Source of the DNA: Klebsiella sp. BIGb0138
Lineage (GTDB): Bacteria; Pseudomonadota; Gammaproteobacteria; Enterobacterales; Enterobacteriaceae
DNA: 64,000 nt
NCBI RefSeq assembly: GCF_004342285.1
Contig: NZ_SMCV01000003.1
Span: 434,001-498,000, forward strand
Reading direction: 5' to 3'
The stretch's first letter is position 1. The number at the start of each line of letters is the position of its first letter. The position numbers were made by a program, and so were the translations under genes. This document shows positions 53,655-62,782 of this stretch, piece by piece. The notes below the pieces were generated by a model that had not been told where the DNA came from, did no database searches, and saw nothing but the letters and a program-made list of their open reading frames with translations.

Positions 53655-53721
53655 TGATTGCCAAATATTAACATCGTGTTATAGTGGCTTCAACAACAGC
53701 ATTACAATCGGTAATTATAAA

Positions 53722-54882
53722 ATGAGCAATAACCCACTGATTCCTGAAAGTAAACTCCCTTCGCTGGGCACCACCATTTTTACGCAGATGAGCGCCCTCG
53801 CGCAGCAGCACCAGGCGATAAATTTATCGCAAGGATTTCCGGACTTTGACGGGCCGCGCTACCTGCAGGAGCGCCTGGCGTTTCATGTCGCGCAAGGGGC
53901 TAACCAGTACGCGCCGATGACCGGCGTTCCGGCATTGCGTGAAGCGATCGCCGATAAAACCGCAGAACTGTACGGCTATCGTCCGGATGCGAATAGCGAG
54001 GTTACCGTGACGGCGGGCGCCACGGAAGCGCTGTACGCGGCGATCACCGCGCTGGTGCGCCCCGGCGATGAGGTTATCTGCTTTGACCCCAGCTACGACA
54101 GCTATGCGCCGGCGGTCGAACTGTCCGGCGGCGTGTTGCAACGCATTGCCCTGCAGCCGCCGCACTTTCGCGTTGACTGGCAGGCGTTTGCCGCAGCGCT
54201 TAGCGAACGCACCCGGCTGGTGATCCTCAATACGCCGCATAACCCTTCGGCGACGGTCTGGCAGCGTGAGGATTTTGCCGCGCTGTGGCAGGCAATTGCC
54301 GATCGCGAAATTTATGTGATCAGCGATGAGGTCTACGAGCATATCTGCTTTGCCGCGCAGGGGCATGCCAGCGTGCTGGCCCATCCTCAGCTGCGCGAGC
54401 GGGCGGTGGCGGTGTCATCATTTGGCAAAACCTTCCACATGACCGGCTGGAAAGTCGGCTACTGCGTGGCGCCGGCGGCGATAAGCGGCGAGCTGCGCAA
54501 GGTGCATCAATACCTGACTTTTGCGGTGAACACACCTGCTCAGCTGGCTATCGCCGACATGCTGCGCCACGAACCGGAACACTATCGCCAGCTGCCGGAG
54601 TTCTACCGCCAGCGTCGCGACCTGTTTATCGATGCCCTGCGCGCCAGCCGTCTGGAGATCTTGCCCTGCGAGGGCACCTACTTCCTGCTGGCTGACTACC
54701 GCGCGATTTCCGATCTGGATGACGTGAGCTTCTGCCGCTGGCTGACCACCGAGGTGGGCGTGGCGGCCATTCCGCTGTCGGTCTTCTGCGCCGATCCGTT
54801 CCCGCACAAGCTGATCCGTCTGTGCTTTGCGAAACAGCCGGCGACGCTGCTCGCCGCGGCGGAGCGCCTGTGCCGGCTGTAG
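53722..54882 (+). CDS. mtnE: Methionine aminotransferase MtnE (YbdL)
   Basis: A 386-residue class I aminotransferase that converts 4-methylthio-2-oxobutyrate to methionine, the final salvage step. Key features are INLSQGFPDFDGP near 35, NTPHNPSATVW near 172, SDEVYEHICF near 200 and the pyridoxal-phosphate lysine in SSFGKTFHMTGWKVGYCV near 235. The length equals E. coli YbdL (386), which prefers methionine. Its stop codon directly abuts that of the convergent ybdM. Confidence 0.96.
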   Translation: MSNNPLIPESKLPSLGTTIFTQMSALAQQHQAINLSQGFPDFDGPRYLQERLAFHVAQGANQYAPMTGVPALREAIADKTAELYGYRPDANSEVTVTAGATEALYAAITALVRPGDEVICFDPSYDSYAPAVELSGGVLQRIALQPPHFRVDWQAFAAALSERTRLVILNTPHNPSATVWQREDFAALWQAIADREIYVISDEVYEHICFAAQGHASVLAHPQLRERAVAVSSFGKTFHMTGWKVGYCVAPAAISGELRKVHQYLTFAVNTPAQLAIADMLRHEPEHYRQLPEFYRQRRDLFIDALRASRLEILPCEGTYFLLADYRAISDLDDVSFCRWLTTEVGVAAIPLSVFCADPFPHKLIRLCFAKQPATLLAAAERLCRL

Positions 54883-55509
54883 CTATTTCACGGTCCACGC
54901 CTGAGAGAATTGCCGGTCGCTGAACATTTCCAGCAGCCCGTTAATTTGTTTCAGGCGTAATACTTCGTCGGCGTCCATCCCCAGCTCCTGACTGATTTTG
55001 TCATCGCTCCAGCCGAGATGCGCCAGCTCCTGCACGATGTCCGCCATGGCATGGATCTGATGGCGGCCCCGCGCCCGGTTATGGCGAATGGTTGCCGCCA
55101 TTAAGGTATCGCGCGTGGCGCTATCGCTCGCGAGGCAGCTGACCGGGAGATAGCCGTTTAGCTGCGTGCTTAACCGTCCTTTGTCTTTTGCCAGCAGGTG
55201 GCGATGGAAGCCATCAACGATGGTGTACTGCTCATCCGCCTGTTTGAGCACCACGATAGGCTGAGTAAAACCGTTCGTATTCAGCGACGTGCGCAGCAGA
55301 CGCTTTTCCGGCGGGGCGAGATTATTGGGGTTGTAATCATTGGGGGAAACGCGCTCCTGCCTGACCCATAAGACACAATCAACGGGCTGCGACCGGAACG
55401 GGCTATAGTGATGCAATAGCTGGCGCAGCTCATTCAGCGCGGCGATTCTTTCCGCACCCTGCAGAGCGCCGAGATAGCGCGCAATGTCTTCGCTTAACTG
55501 TTGTCGCAT
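54883..55509 (-). CDS. ybdM: ParB-like nuclease-domain protein YbdM (IbrB-like)
   Basis: A 208-residue protein of the ParB/sulfiredoxin-like fold: NPNNLAPPEKRLLRTSLNTNGFTQPIVVLK near 60-90, the nucleotide-binding GFHRHLLAKDKG near 105 and RHNRARGRHQIHAMADIV near 145, followed by a helix-turn-helix-like C-terminus (KISQELGMDADEVLRLKQI). I chose the ATG at 55509, preceded by GGGGA; it overlaps the ybdN end by 16 bp. YbdM/YbdN are homologues of IbrB/IbrA of pathogenic E. coli. The biochemical role is unknown. Confidence 0.9.
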   Translation of the reverse strand: MRQQLSEDIARYLGALQGAERIAALNELRQLLHHYSPFRSQPVDCVLWVRQERVSPNDYNPNNLAPPEKRLLRTSLNTNGFTQPIVVLKQADEQYTIVDGFHRHLLAKDKGRLSTQLNGYLPVSCLASDSATRDTLMAATIRHNRARGRHQIHAMADIVQELAHLGWSDDKISQELGMDADEVLRLKQINGLLEMFSDRQFSQAWTVK

Positions 55510-56723
55510 AAGATTCCCCATTGCTGACGTTTTTGGCTCATTCGTGCGCGGTAGCGCTGATAGTGGCGGGATTTTGTCGGGCTGAAGGAGAGCATCCGGC
55601 ACCAGTAATCGTTATTCAGCAGTACCTTACAGATACGCCGCCAGGAAGGAATATCTTTCACCCCGGTATCGGCTTTCTGGCTGTCAGGAATCTCCGGCAT
55701 CCCGTGCTTTTGATACCAGTGCAGGTAGACGGCAATTTTATTGCGATAATGCTCGGCCGTTTTTTCCGGCATGCTGTCGAGGAGAAACAGGGCGTAGCTC
55801 TTCCAGGTGTGATGATCGGGTTTGACCAGCTTGCGATGGCCGTAAAACTGATTATCGTACCCGGCATAGATGCCGCCGCAGCGCACGCCGCTCACGCGCT
55901 GGCACAGCGTGGCCCAGCGCTCAGGCTCCAGCACGTGATAAAGCCACAGCCCCTGGCGCTGCTCCGGGCCGAAAGGTTCACAAATGCGCATGTAGCGCAG
56001 CGGTACGCCGGCCTGATACATCAGGTTGTAGAGCGGGTTGTAGGCAAGCCCGCTTTTGGCAAACCAGGTCCAGATATCGGCGGTTTTCCAGTCATAAATC
56101 GGATAGATATACCAGGCGTGGCCGCCCGGCGCGGAAGTCGTCCACGGCCTGTCGTCGGCGAAGCGCTGTTTGCGTTGTGAAGCGATAGTCATAAAGCGAT
56201 TAAGCGACTCATCTGCCCGGATCCCCACCAGCACGGCGGCGGGGCGGTTTTGTGCAAACCAGTCGGCGAATTCGCGGACAAAGGTTTCGAAATTCATGCC
56301 CGGACAGTAAAAAGGGAAATAGTGCGGATCGGTAATGGCGTGTGGCGGAGGTTGCCGGACCCAGGCAGTGCCGGGTTCCCAGCATTGCCATTCCGGGGTG
56401 AACTGGCTGAGCGAGTTTTGGGTGGTGAGCGGCAGGGCCACCCAGAAAAACTGTTCAATCACGTCCTGATACATTTGCCGAAGCGCCTCGCAATGGGCGA
56501 TGGTGCAGGAAAACTGCGCCTCCCAGTCGATAAACAGCACGCTGATTTTACGTCCCATCCGCCGGGCGCAAAGCGCGGTCAGATGCAACATGGTGGTAGA
56601 GTCTTTGCCTCCGGAAAAAGAGACGCACAGACGCGGGAAATTAGCCATTACCCATTCGATTCGTTGCTCCGCGGCCTGCAGAACGGATTCTGGTAATGGA
56701 TACTTGATTAATGTCACGACCAC
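55494..56723 (-). CDS. ybdN: PAPS-reductase-family protein YbdN (IbrA-like)
   Basis: A 409-residue protein with an N-terminal adenine-nucleotide alpha-hydrolase/PAPS-reductase fold: LCVSFSGGKDSTTMLHLTALCARR near 33 contains the PP-loop SGGKDS. The remainder (WYIYPIYDWKTADIWTWFAKSGLAYNPLYNLMYQAGVPL) is a domain shared with DndC-like and IbrA proteins. It is not CysH: it is much longer and lacks the CysH C-terminal ECGLH-type motif. It forms an operon with ybdM. Roles in regulation or nucleic-acid modification are possible; none is established. Confidence 0.9.
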   Translation of the reverse strand: MVVTLIKYPLPESVLQAAEQRIEWVMANFPRLCVSFSGGKDSTTMLHLTALCARRMGRKISVLFIDWEAQFSCTIAHCEALRQMYQDVIEQFFWVALPLTTQNSLSQFTPEWQCWEPGTAWVRQPPPHAITDPHYFPFYCPGMNFETFVREFADWFAQNRPAAVLVGIRADESLNRFMTIASQRKQRFADDRPWTTSAPGGHAWYIYPIYDWKTADIWTWFAKSGLAYNPLYNLMYQAGVPLRYMRICEPFGPEQRQGLWLYHVLEPERWATLCQRVSGVRCGGIYAGYDNQFYGHRKLVKPDHHTWKSYALFLLDSMPEKTAEHYRNKIAVYLHWYQKHGMPEIPDSQKADTGVKDIPSWRRICKVLLNNDYWCRMLSFSPTKSRHYQRYRARMSQKRQQWGILCDNS

Positions 56724-56871
56724 TATTCCTTGAATACAATTGACGATGCGGGTTCAATAATATGCTACCCCAGAAAATAACGGTCGTCATTTTTAGTTGT
56801 TTTTGTATTTGGTATTTATATATATTGGTTTTTGATATTTATGTGGTGAATTGTTTAAACGTGACGTCTGT

Positions 56872-57771
56872 TCAGGAAATAGTTATTTTTTCAATGAGAG
56901 AGGCGAAAACAGGGCTGCCCATCTGCGTATGATGGTAAATGAGATAAATCATCAATGAAGGCAGAGGAATATTAAGCGGAAGGACTTTCAGCCCGCGATT
57001 AAAAAAGGGATGTCGGCAGACGGTTTCAGGGATAAAACCGATCAAATCAGTTTGATTAATCATATTGAGAATAGCGATGAGCGAGTCGCTGCGAAAGGCG
57101 ATGGTGCGCGCAGGAAAGAGCTTTTTTATCTGCGAATGGAACGCTTTGACTCCCGGCTCATTGGTGAGGTAACAGGTGAAACCCTCCTGGACGATGGCCT
57201 CGGAAGAGGTCAATAGCGCCGCCCGCGGGTGGTGCTGGCGACAAACCAGCGCCATCCTAACCTCGTGGAAGGGCTGGCATACGGTCTCCGGGTGGGACAG
57301 CGGGGATAAACTCAAGATCAGATCGGCCTTACGGTATGAGAGTAAGCTTTCAACCGACCCGGCGCTGAGCTGAAGTTCGTGGTGTTCCACCTGCAGATTG
57401 GGAATCTGGTAGATCGCCTGAATCAAGCGCGTGGATTCGGGGGACATAAAGAGCTGCGGGCTATAAATGACAAAGCGGGTTGTTAAATCAGAATCGTGGC
57501 TGAGATTAATCATCTGTTCGAGCTGGTGAAGACTTTTCTCCAGCTGATAATGCAGATTGATGCCCACCGTCGTCGGCGTGATTCCTTTTCCGCAACGAAT
57601 AAACAGCGGGTCGTTGAGCTGATTGCGCAGGCGTTGCAGGGATTGACTCACGGCGGAGGGCGTAATAAACAGCGTTTCTGCCGCTCTGCTGATGCTCAGG
57701 TGTTGATAGATGCACTCAAAAATAACCAGCAAGTTAAGATCGAATTTTTTGAGGCCGTAAAGATTCGCCAT
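56872..57771 (-). CDS. ybdO: LysR-type regulator YbdO (CitR)
   Basis: A 299-residue LysR-family regulator. The N-terminal winged helix (FDLNLLVIFECIYQHLSISRAAETLFITPSAVSQSLQRLRNQ; only key parts matter here: SISRAAETLFITPSAVSQ) is near 25-45, followed by an effector domain. I chose the ATG at 57771 because MANLYGLKKFDLNLL aligns with E. coli YbdO; two codons earlier frames exist. E. coli YbdO/CitR has been linked to citrate-lyase genes, which are absent from this neighbourhood (rna is followed directly by dcuC). The gap before ybdN is very A+T-rich. Confidence 0.9.
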   Translation of the reverse strand: MANLYGLKKFDLNLLVIFECIYQHLSISRAAETLFITPSAVSQSLQRLRNQLNDPLFIRCGKGITPTTVGINLHYQLEKSLHQLEQMINLSHDSDLTTRFVIYSPQLFMSPESTRLIQAIYQIPNLQVEHHELQLSAGSVESLLSYRKADLILSLSPLSHPETVCQPFHEVRMALVCRQHHPRAALLTSSEAIVQEGFTCYLTNEPGVKAFHSQIKKLFPARTIAFRSDSLIAILNMINQTDLIGFIPETVCRHPFFNRGLKVLPLNIPLPSLMIYLIYHHTQMGSPVFASLIEKITIS

Positions 57772-57963
57772 GGCTAACATCCGGTTGCAGTCAGAGATAA
57801 AAGAATAAATTATCTGTTAATTATATTTTGTTGTGCTTTATTATTGGCTTGATGAATTATTTGAGCCTTTTTAATCGACCACAGTCGAATGTATATTACC
57901 GCAAGGAATTTAGCCAGGCTCTTTTATCCCCGGGAGCCTGGCGGTGAAGATAAGAATAAGCGG

Positions 57964-58710
57964 TTATTTTTCACCCATCATGAGCGGTAATTTATCGGCT
58001 TCCGGCAGGCCGACGACCTGCTGCAGCATGTTCTCTTTATTCATATAATAAATGGCAGGTGTCGCATTCGCTCCCAGCTCATCCATCAGCTTTTGGTTAT
58101 CGCTGACGATCTTCATCTTTTCCGCAGAGAGATCCGCCGGGATGGCGATTGTCATTTTCCCGGCGGATTGTTCGTAGTCATGCCAGGTTTTGGCCGGATC
58201 GCGGGTGCTGAGAATCGCCGCCGCCGTCGCCGGACTTTCCGGTTTGATGACGCCCACCAGCAGCGTGCGAATTTGCACTTTGCCCGCTTCTACCCATGGG
58301 CGAGCCTGCTGCCAGAATTGTTTGCAGTACGGGCAGAAGGGATCGGCAAAGACATACAGAATGACCGGGGCCTCTTTGTTACCGTCCAGCAGCCAGCTGG
58401 CGGCCGCCATTTTCTGCCACAGCGCCTGGCCCGCCGGCGTGTAGAGCTCTTTCTGGAACAGCTGTTCACTCAGGTTGTTGCCATTTTCGTCATACATATA
58501 GCCCGAAATAGCATGCTTGCCGTCGGGGGTCAGGTAGATGGCAACCCCCATATCCTGATATTTACCCAGCCAGCCTTTTACCCCACCCGGCGCGGTAAAG
58601 GGCTTAATAATGGTAATACCCTGTTTTTCTATCGCTTTTACGGGAGCGGGGAGCTCCTCAGCATAGCTGCAGAGGGGTAAAAAACAGAGCAAAAACAGAC
58701 GTTTTAACAT
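57964..58710 (-). CDS. dsbG: Periplasmic disulfide isomerase/chaperone DsbG
   Basis: A 248-residue periplasmic thioredoxin-fold protein, the same length as E. coli DsbG. It has a signal peptide ([17 protein letters not shown]), an N-terminal dimerisation domain and the redox motif CPYC in [16 protein letters not shown] near 130. The cis-proline loop [11 protein letters not shown] lies near 218. DsbG protects single cysteines of periplasmic proteins from over-oxidation and is kept reduced by DsbD. It is divergent from ahpC, another oxidative-stress gene, across 409 bp. Confidence 0.95.
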   Translation of the reverse strand: MLKRLFLLCFLPLCSYAEELPAPVKAIEKQGITIIKPFTAPGGVKGWLGKYQDMGVAIYLTPDGKHAISGYMYDENGNNLSEQLFQKELYTPAGQALWQKMAAASWLLDGNKEAPVILYVFADPFCPYCKQFWQQARPWVEAGKVQIRTLLVGVIKPESPATAAAILSTRDPAKTWHDYEQSAGKMTIAIPADLSAEKMKIVSDNQKLMDELGANATPAIYYMNKENMLQQVVGLPEADKLPLMMGEK

Positions 58711-59119
58711 GACTATTCCTTGTTAAATCAACGGATAGGGTGAACAGATGGCGCAGCCTATTACAGCTATAGGTATGACCTGCCCAAAGACGGATTGCCC
58801 TTTGGGGGGGCGGATGGTGTAATCGGCCCTGCTGTGACATTAAGGTAATGTAGAGCGCAACACATAGCCAGCCTGTCTGGCACTGAACCTACCTGTGGGT
58901 ATTTCAGGTAACGGGGCCGCCTGAATAAGGCGGCCTTTTTACTTTCCGCTCCAGGGGATGCGAAAAGTGGCGAAACATGGCGATCGCCGCGACAGATTCA
59001 CAAAGCTGTCTTGTTGCGGTTGTTAGATATCGCTGATTGATTTGATAATGCAAACGCATTGGTCGAATCGGCAAAAGTTCGTTAACTTAGACCTCAACGA
59101 AAACACGGAGGAAGTATAG
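58711..59119. promoter_or_regulatory. dsbG-ahpC divergent intergenic region
   Basis: A 409-bp region with no protein gene. It contains a rightward terminator-like hairpin (58915-58940) far upstream of ahpC, and an A+T-rich stretch at about 59020-59110 that should hold the ahpC promoter. ahpC is an OxyR target in E. coli; I see no clear OxyR tetranucleotide pattern and do not call the site. A GGAGG ribosome site precedes ahpC. Confidence 0.55.
58915..58940 (+). terminator. Orphan rightward terminator in the dsbG-ahpC gap
   Basis: A perfect stem GGCCGCC / GGCGGCC with a 7-nt loop TGAATAA is followed by five T residues on the plus strand. No rightward gene lies upstream, since dsbG is leftward. 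It may end an unannotated small RNA that starts between about 58720 and 58880. Confidence 0.65.
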
Positions 59120-59683
59120 ATGTCCTTAATTAACACTAAAATCAAACCTTTCAAAAACCAGGCATTCAAAAACGGTGAATTCATCGAAGTTACCGAGAAA
59201 GACACCGAAGGCCGTTGGAGCGTTTTCTTCTTCTATCCGGCTGACTTTACCTTCGTATGCCCGACTGAACTGGGCGACGTTGCAGACCATTACGAAGAGC
59301 TGCAGAAACTGGGCGTAGACGTGTATTCCGTTTCTACCGACACCCACTTCACCCACAAAGCATGGCACAGCAGCTCTGAAACCATCGCTAAAATCAAATA
59401 TGCGATGATCGGCGACCCGACTGGCGCGCTGACCCGTAACTTCGACAACATGCGTGAAAATGAAGGCCTGGCAGACCGTGCAACCTTCGTCGTTGACCCG
59501 CAGGGCATCATCCAGGCTATCGAAGTTACCGCTGAGGGTATCGGCCGTGACGCTTCTGACCTGCTGCGTAAAATCAAAGCGGCTCAGTACGTTGCTTCCC
59601 ACCCAGGCGAAGTTTGCCCGGCTAAATGGAAAGAAGGCGAAGCGACTCTGGCTCCATCCCTGGACCTGGTTGGTAAAATCTAA
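59120..59683 (+). CDS. ahpC: Alkyl hydroperoxide reductase, peroxiredoxin subunit AhpC
   Basis: A 187-residue typical two-cysteine peroxiredoxin with the same length as E. coli AhpC. The peroxidatic cysteine is C47 in [12 protein letters not shown] and the resolving cysteine lies in [11 protein letters not shown] near 166. It reduces hydrogen peroxide and organic peroxides in the cytoplasm and is recycled by AhpF. Codon choice is strongly biased towards preferred codons, consistent with a very abundant protein. The GGAGG ribosome site lies 8 bp before the ATG. A hairpin between ahpC and ahpF probably lowers ahpF expression. Confidence 0.98.
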   Translation: MSLINTKIKPFKNQAFKNGEFIEVTEKDTEGRWSVFFFYPADFTFVCPTELGDVADHYEELQKLGVDVYSVSTDTHFTHKAWHSSSETIAKIKYAMIGDPTGALTRNFDNMRENEGLADRATFVVDPQGIIQAIEVTAEGIGRDASDLLRKIKAAQYVASHPGEVCPAKWKEGEATLAPSLDLVGKI

Positions 59684-59818
59684 AAATTCCGGCGTCTTTC
59701 ATGCCACAGGTGCGTTGGCTACGCTTATCACCCCGGTCACTTACCCCTGTAAGTTCCCGGGGCTTCATAAGCCTGCCGCCTTCCTGTGACAAGAAATAGT
59801 GGGAATTTGCCTCATATC

Positions 59819-59840
59819 CGGGCGCGTTTGCGCCCGTTTT
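59819..59840 (+). terminator. Hairpin between ahpC and ahpF
   Basis: CGGGCGC / GCGCCCG stem with a GTTT loop and four T residues. As ahpF has no other obvious promoter in the 241-bp gap, it likely works as a partial terminator that sets the AhpC:AhpF ratio. Confidence 0.7.
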
Positions 59841-59924
59841 ATTCCAGCACCATGATGCAAGCGTATTCAGGCAGCCTGAACGAGGCCGTTTGCATGATGA
59901 TGTTTTTTAAGCAGGAGATTAAAA

Positions 59925-61490
59925 ATGCTCGACACTAACATGAAAACCCAGCTCAAGGCCTACCTTGAGAAGCTGACGAAACCTGTTGAGCTGGTTGCCA
60001 CGCTGGATGACAGCGCAAAATCGGCAGAAATCAAGGAACTGCTGGCTGAAATCGCCGAACTTTCGCCGAAGGTGACCTTTAAAGAAGACAACAGCTTGCC
60101 TGTCCGCAAGCCTTCTTTCCTGATCGCCAATCCTGGCTCTTTGCAGGGTCCGCGTTTTGCCGGCTCTCCGCTGGGGCATGAGTTTACCTCTCTGGTGCTG
60201 GCGCTGCTGTGGACCGGCGGCCATCCGTCAAAAGAAACCCAGTCGCTGCTGGAGCAGATTCGCGATCTGGACGGTGAGTTCGAGTTTGAAACCTACTACT
60301 CGCTCTCCTGCCACAACTGCCCGGATGTGGTGCAGGCGCTGAACCTGATGGCGGTGCTGAACCCAAATATCAAGCATACGGCTATCGACGGCGGGACCTT
60401 TCAGAACGAGATTACCGACCGCAACGTGATGGGCGTGCCGGCGGTCTTTATGAACGGTCAGGAGTTTGGTCAGGGCCGTATGACGCTGGCGGAGATTGTC
60501 GCTAAAGTTGATACCGGCGCGGAAAAACGGGCGGCGGAAGAGCTGAACAAGCGCGATGCCTACGATGTGCTGATTGTCGGTTCCGGCCCATCGGGCGCTG
60601 CCGCGGCGGTCTATTCCGCCCGTAAAGGGATTCGTACCGGTCTGATGGGCGAACGCTTCGGCGGCCAGGTGCTGGATACCGTTGATATCGAAAACTACAT
60701 CTCGGTACCGAAAACGGAAGGTCAGAAGCTGGCCGGGGCGTTAAAAGCCCACGTCAGCGACTATGATGTGGATGTTATTGATTCGCAGAGCGCAGCGAAA
60801 CTGGTACCGGCAGCGGTAGAAGGCGGCCTGCATCAGATTGAAACCGCCTCCGGGGCGGTGCTGAAAGCGCGTAGCGTGATCATTGCCACCGGGGCAAAAT
60901 GGCGCAATATGAACGTACCGGGCGAAGATCAGTACCGGACCAAAGGGGTTACCTACTGCCCGCACTGCGACGGCCCGCTGTTTAAAGGCAAACGCGTCGC
61001 CGTTATTGGCGGCGGTAACTCCGGCGTTGAAGCGGCGATCGATCTGGCTGGGCTGGTGGAGCACGTGACGCTGCTGGAGTTTGCGCCAGAGATGAAGGCC
61101 GACCAGGTTCTGCAGGATAAAGTCCGCAGCCTGAAAAACGTCGATATCATTCTTAACGCTCAGACCACTGAAGTGAAAGGCGACGGCAGCAAAGTGACCG
61201 GCCTGCAGTACCGTGACCGGGTCAGCGGCGACGAACATCACGTCGAACTGGCGGGGATTTTCGTACAGATTGGCCTGCTGCCAAACACCAACTGGCTGGA
61301 AGGCGCAATCGAGCGCAATCGTATGGGTGAAATTATCATCGATGCGAAATGTGAAACCAGCGTCAAGGGCGTGTTTGCCGCCGGGGACTGCACAACCGTA
61401 CCGTACAAACAGATTATTATCGCCGCGGGCGAAGGCGCGAAAGCCTCGCTGAGCTCGTTTGATTATCTGATTCGTACCAAAACCGCATAA
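59925..61490 (+). CDS. ahpF: Alkyl hydroperoxide reductase, flavoprotein subunit AhpF
   Basis: A 521-residue NADH:peroxiredoxin oxidoreductase with the same length as E. coli AhpF. The N-terminal double thioredoxin-like domain carries the CxxC in [13 protein letters not shown] near 129-132. The thioredoxin-reductase-like part has an FAD site ([19 protein letters not shown] near 215), a second redox pair in TYCPHCDGP near 345-348, an NADH site ([14 protein letters not shown] near 358) and [15 protein letters not shown] near 477. It passes electrons from NADH to AhpC. A strong terminator follows. Confidence 0.98.
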   Translation: MLDTNMKTQLKAYLEKLTKPVELVATLDDSAKSAEIKELLAEIAELSPKVTFKEDNSLPVRKPSFLIANPGSLQGPRFAGSPLGHEFTSLVLALLWTGGHPSKETQSLLEQIRDLDGEFEFETYYSLSCHNCPDVVQALNLMAVLNPNIKHTAIDGGTFQNEITDRNVMGVPAVFMNGQEFGQGRMTLAEIVAKVDTGAEKRAAEELNKRDAYDVLIVGSGPSGAAAAVYSARKGIRTGLMGERFGGQVLDTVDIENYISVPKTEGQKLAGALKAHVSDYDVDVIDSQSAAKLVPAAVEGGLHQIETASGAVLKARSVIIATGAKWRNMNVPGEDQYRTKGVTYCPHCDGPLFKGKRVAVIGGGNSGVEAAIDLAGLVEHVTLLEFAPEMKADQVLQDKVRSLKNVDIILNAQTTEVKGDGSKVTGLQYRDRVSGDEHHVELAGIFVQIGLLPNTNWLEGAIERNRMGEIIIDAKCETSVKGVFAAGDCTTVPYKQIIIAAGEGAKASLSSFDYLIRTKTA

Positions 61491-61517
61491 TAAAGTAAGA
61501 CTACACCTGCATATGCA

Positions 61518-61547
61518 AGAGGCTACCCACGGGTAGCCTCTTTTTTT
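61518..61547 (+). terminator. Terminator after ahpF
   Basis: AAGAGGCTACCC / GGGTAGCCTCTT, a 12-bp stem with a 2-nt loop core, followed by a run of T residues. A clear rho-independent terminator, lying between convergent ahpF and uspG. Confidence 0.88.
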
Positions 61548-61558
61548 ATCGGCCTGCG

Positions 61559-61987
61559 TTACCTGACAACCATCACCGGGATATGGGCATGGCGGATGAC
61601 GCTTGAGGCATTCGAACCGAGCAGATGGGTACTGATAGAGGGATTACGCGAACCAATCACCACCACATCGGCTTTAATTTCGTTCGCCAGTTCATTGACC
61701 ATGTCGCGTACGTTCCCAAAACGCACGTGCATTTTGATCCGCGCCGGATCGATGCTGAAATGACCCGCCATGGTTTTTAGCCGGGTTTCCGCTTCATGCT
61801 GCAAATGCTCTTCAAAGCGGCGCAGGTCGGCGGTAAAGCGGCTCATCGTGAAGCTGGACGAGCCAGGCAGGACGTGGAGCAGGTGAATAATCCCCTCCTG
61901 CTGGGCCAGAAACTCCGCATGGCGGACGGCCTTATCGCTTAACTCCATCTCAAAAACGTCAACGGGCATAATGATAGTGTTATACAT
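61559..61987 (-). CDS. uspG: Universal stress protein UspG (UP12)
   Basis: A 142-residue universal stress protein. The N-terminal [25 protein letters not shown] and the C-terminal ATP-binding motif [20 protein letters not shown] match UspG. I chose the ATG at 61987 because AGGAGG lies 7 bp before it; another ATG two codons earlier is too close to that ribosome site. The length equals E. coli UspG. UspG is a nucleotide-binding, autophosphorylating protein linked to stress and adhesion traits. Confidence 0.95.
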   Translation of the reverse strand: MYNTIIMPVDVFEMELSDKAVRHAEFLAQQEGIIHLLHVLPGSSSFTMSRFTADLRRFEEHLQHEAETRLKTMAGHFSIDPARIKMHVRFGNVRDMVNELANEIKADVVVIGSRNPSISTHLLGSNASSVIRHAHIPVMVVR

Positions 61988-62182
61988 ATGCATTCCTCCT
62001 TGTTCGACTGTTTCTATATCAACATATTATAGGAAGATATAGTGTCATTCAGGTCGCAAAACTGTCAGTTCAGGCGCAAGGGGGCGTAAACTTTTGTCAG
62101 AAACAGGGAGAAGAAAGAGACAGAAAGAGGATGCGTGGACATCCTCTGAATAAAGCGTTAGACGCCTCAGGCAGCGGGGGGA

Positions 62183-62593
62183 TTAACGATGAAACTCGCC
62201 TGCGGCTTCCGGTTGGTAGAGCAGTTCCAGCACTTCGAGATGGGCCGCCGCGCCGCCCGGTAATTGCCAGTGAATGGCGCTACCGACTTTTAGCCCAAGG
62301 AGGGCGGCGCCGACGGGGGCCAGCACGGAAAGCTGCGTTGCGCTATCGGTGACCTGCGAGGGAAACACCAGCGTCCGCACGCGCTCTTCACCGCTGGTTA
62401 AATCGCGGAACCTGACTTTACTGTTCATGCTCACGACGTCATGCGGCATTGCTTCCGGCGCCAGCATTTGCGCGCGATCCAGCTCGTCGTTCAGCGCATC
62501 TGCGACCGGGGAATTAGCAAAGGCCGGCTGCTCGAGCAGCCTGTCGATACGCTCGGCATCGAGCTCATTAATGATGATTGCGGGTCTGGTCAT
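62183..62593 (-). CDS. rnk: Regulator of nucleoside diphosphate kinase Rnk
   Basis: A 136-residue protein, the same length as E. coli Rnk. The C-terminal half ([27 protein letters not shown]; key part [13 protein letters not shown] near 90-105) is the GreA/GreB-type C-terminal domain, which binds RNA polymerase, while the N-terminal coiled coil of Gre factors is shortened. It starts [18 protein letters not shown]. coli ybdR, which lies between uspG and rnk in K-12, is absent here. Confidence 0.94.
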   Translation of the reverse strand: MTRPAIIINELDAERIDRLLEQPAFANSPVADALNDELDRAQMLAPEAMPHDVVSMNSKVRFRDLTSGEERVRTLVFPSQVTDSATQLSVLAPVGAALLGLKVGSAIHWQLPGGAAAHLEVLELLYQPEAAGEFHR

Positions 62594-62782
62594 CGCATAC
62601 TCCGTGTTATCCAGGAACCTGTCCGTAAAAGAAAACCCTCACCGAAAAAGGGCAAGGGTTAATGTCATCCCATCATACTGAGACTTGCCGGTGGTTTGAA
62701 GTGATTAAACGCACAATCAGCGATGATAGCCGCAAGGGGCGCCTGGGGGCTGGTAAAACCGGCGGCCTGTGCCGCCGCATCG

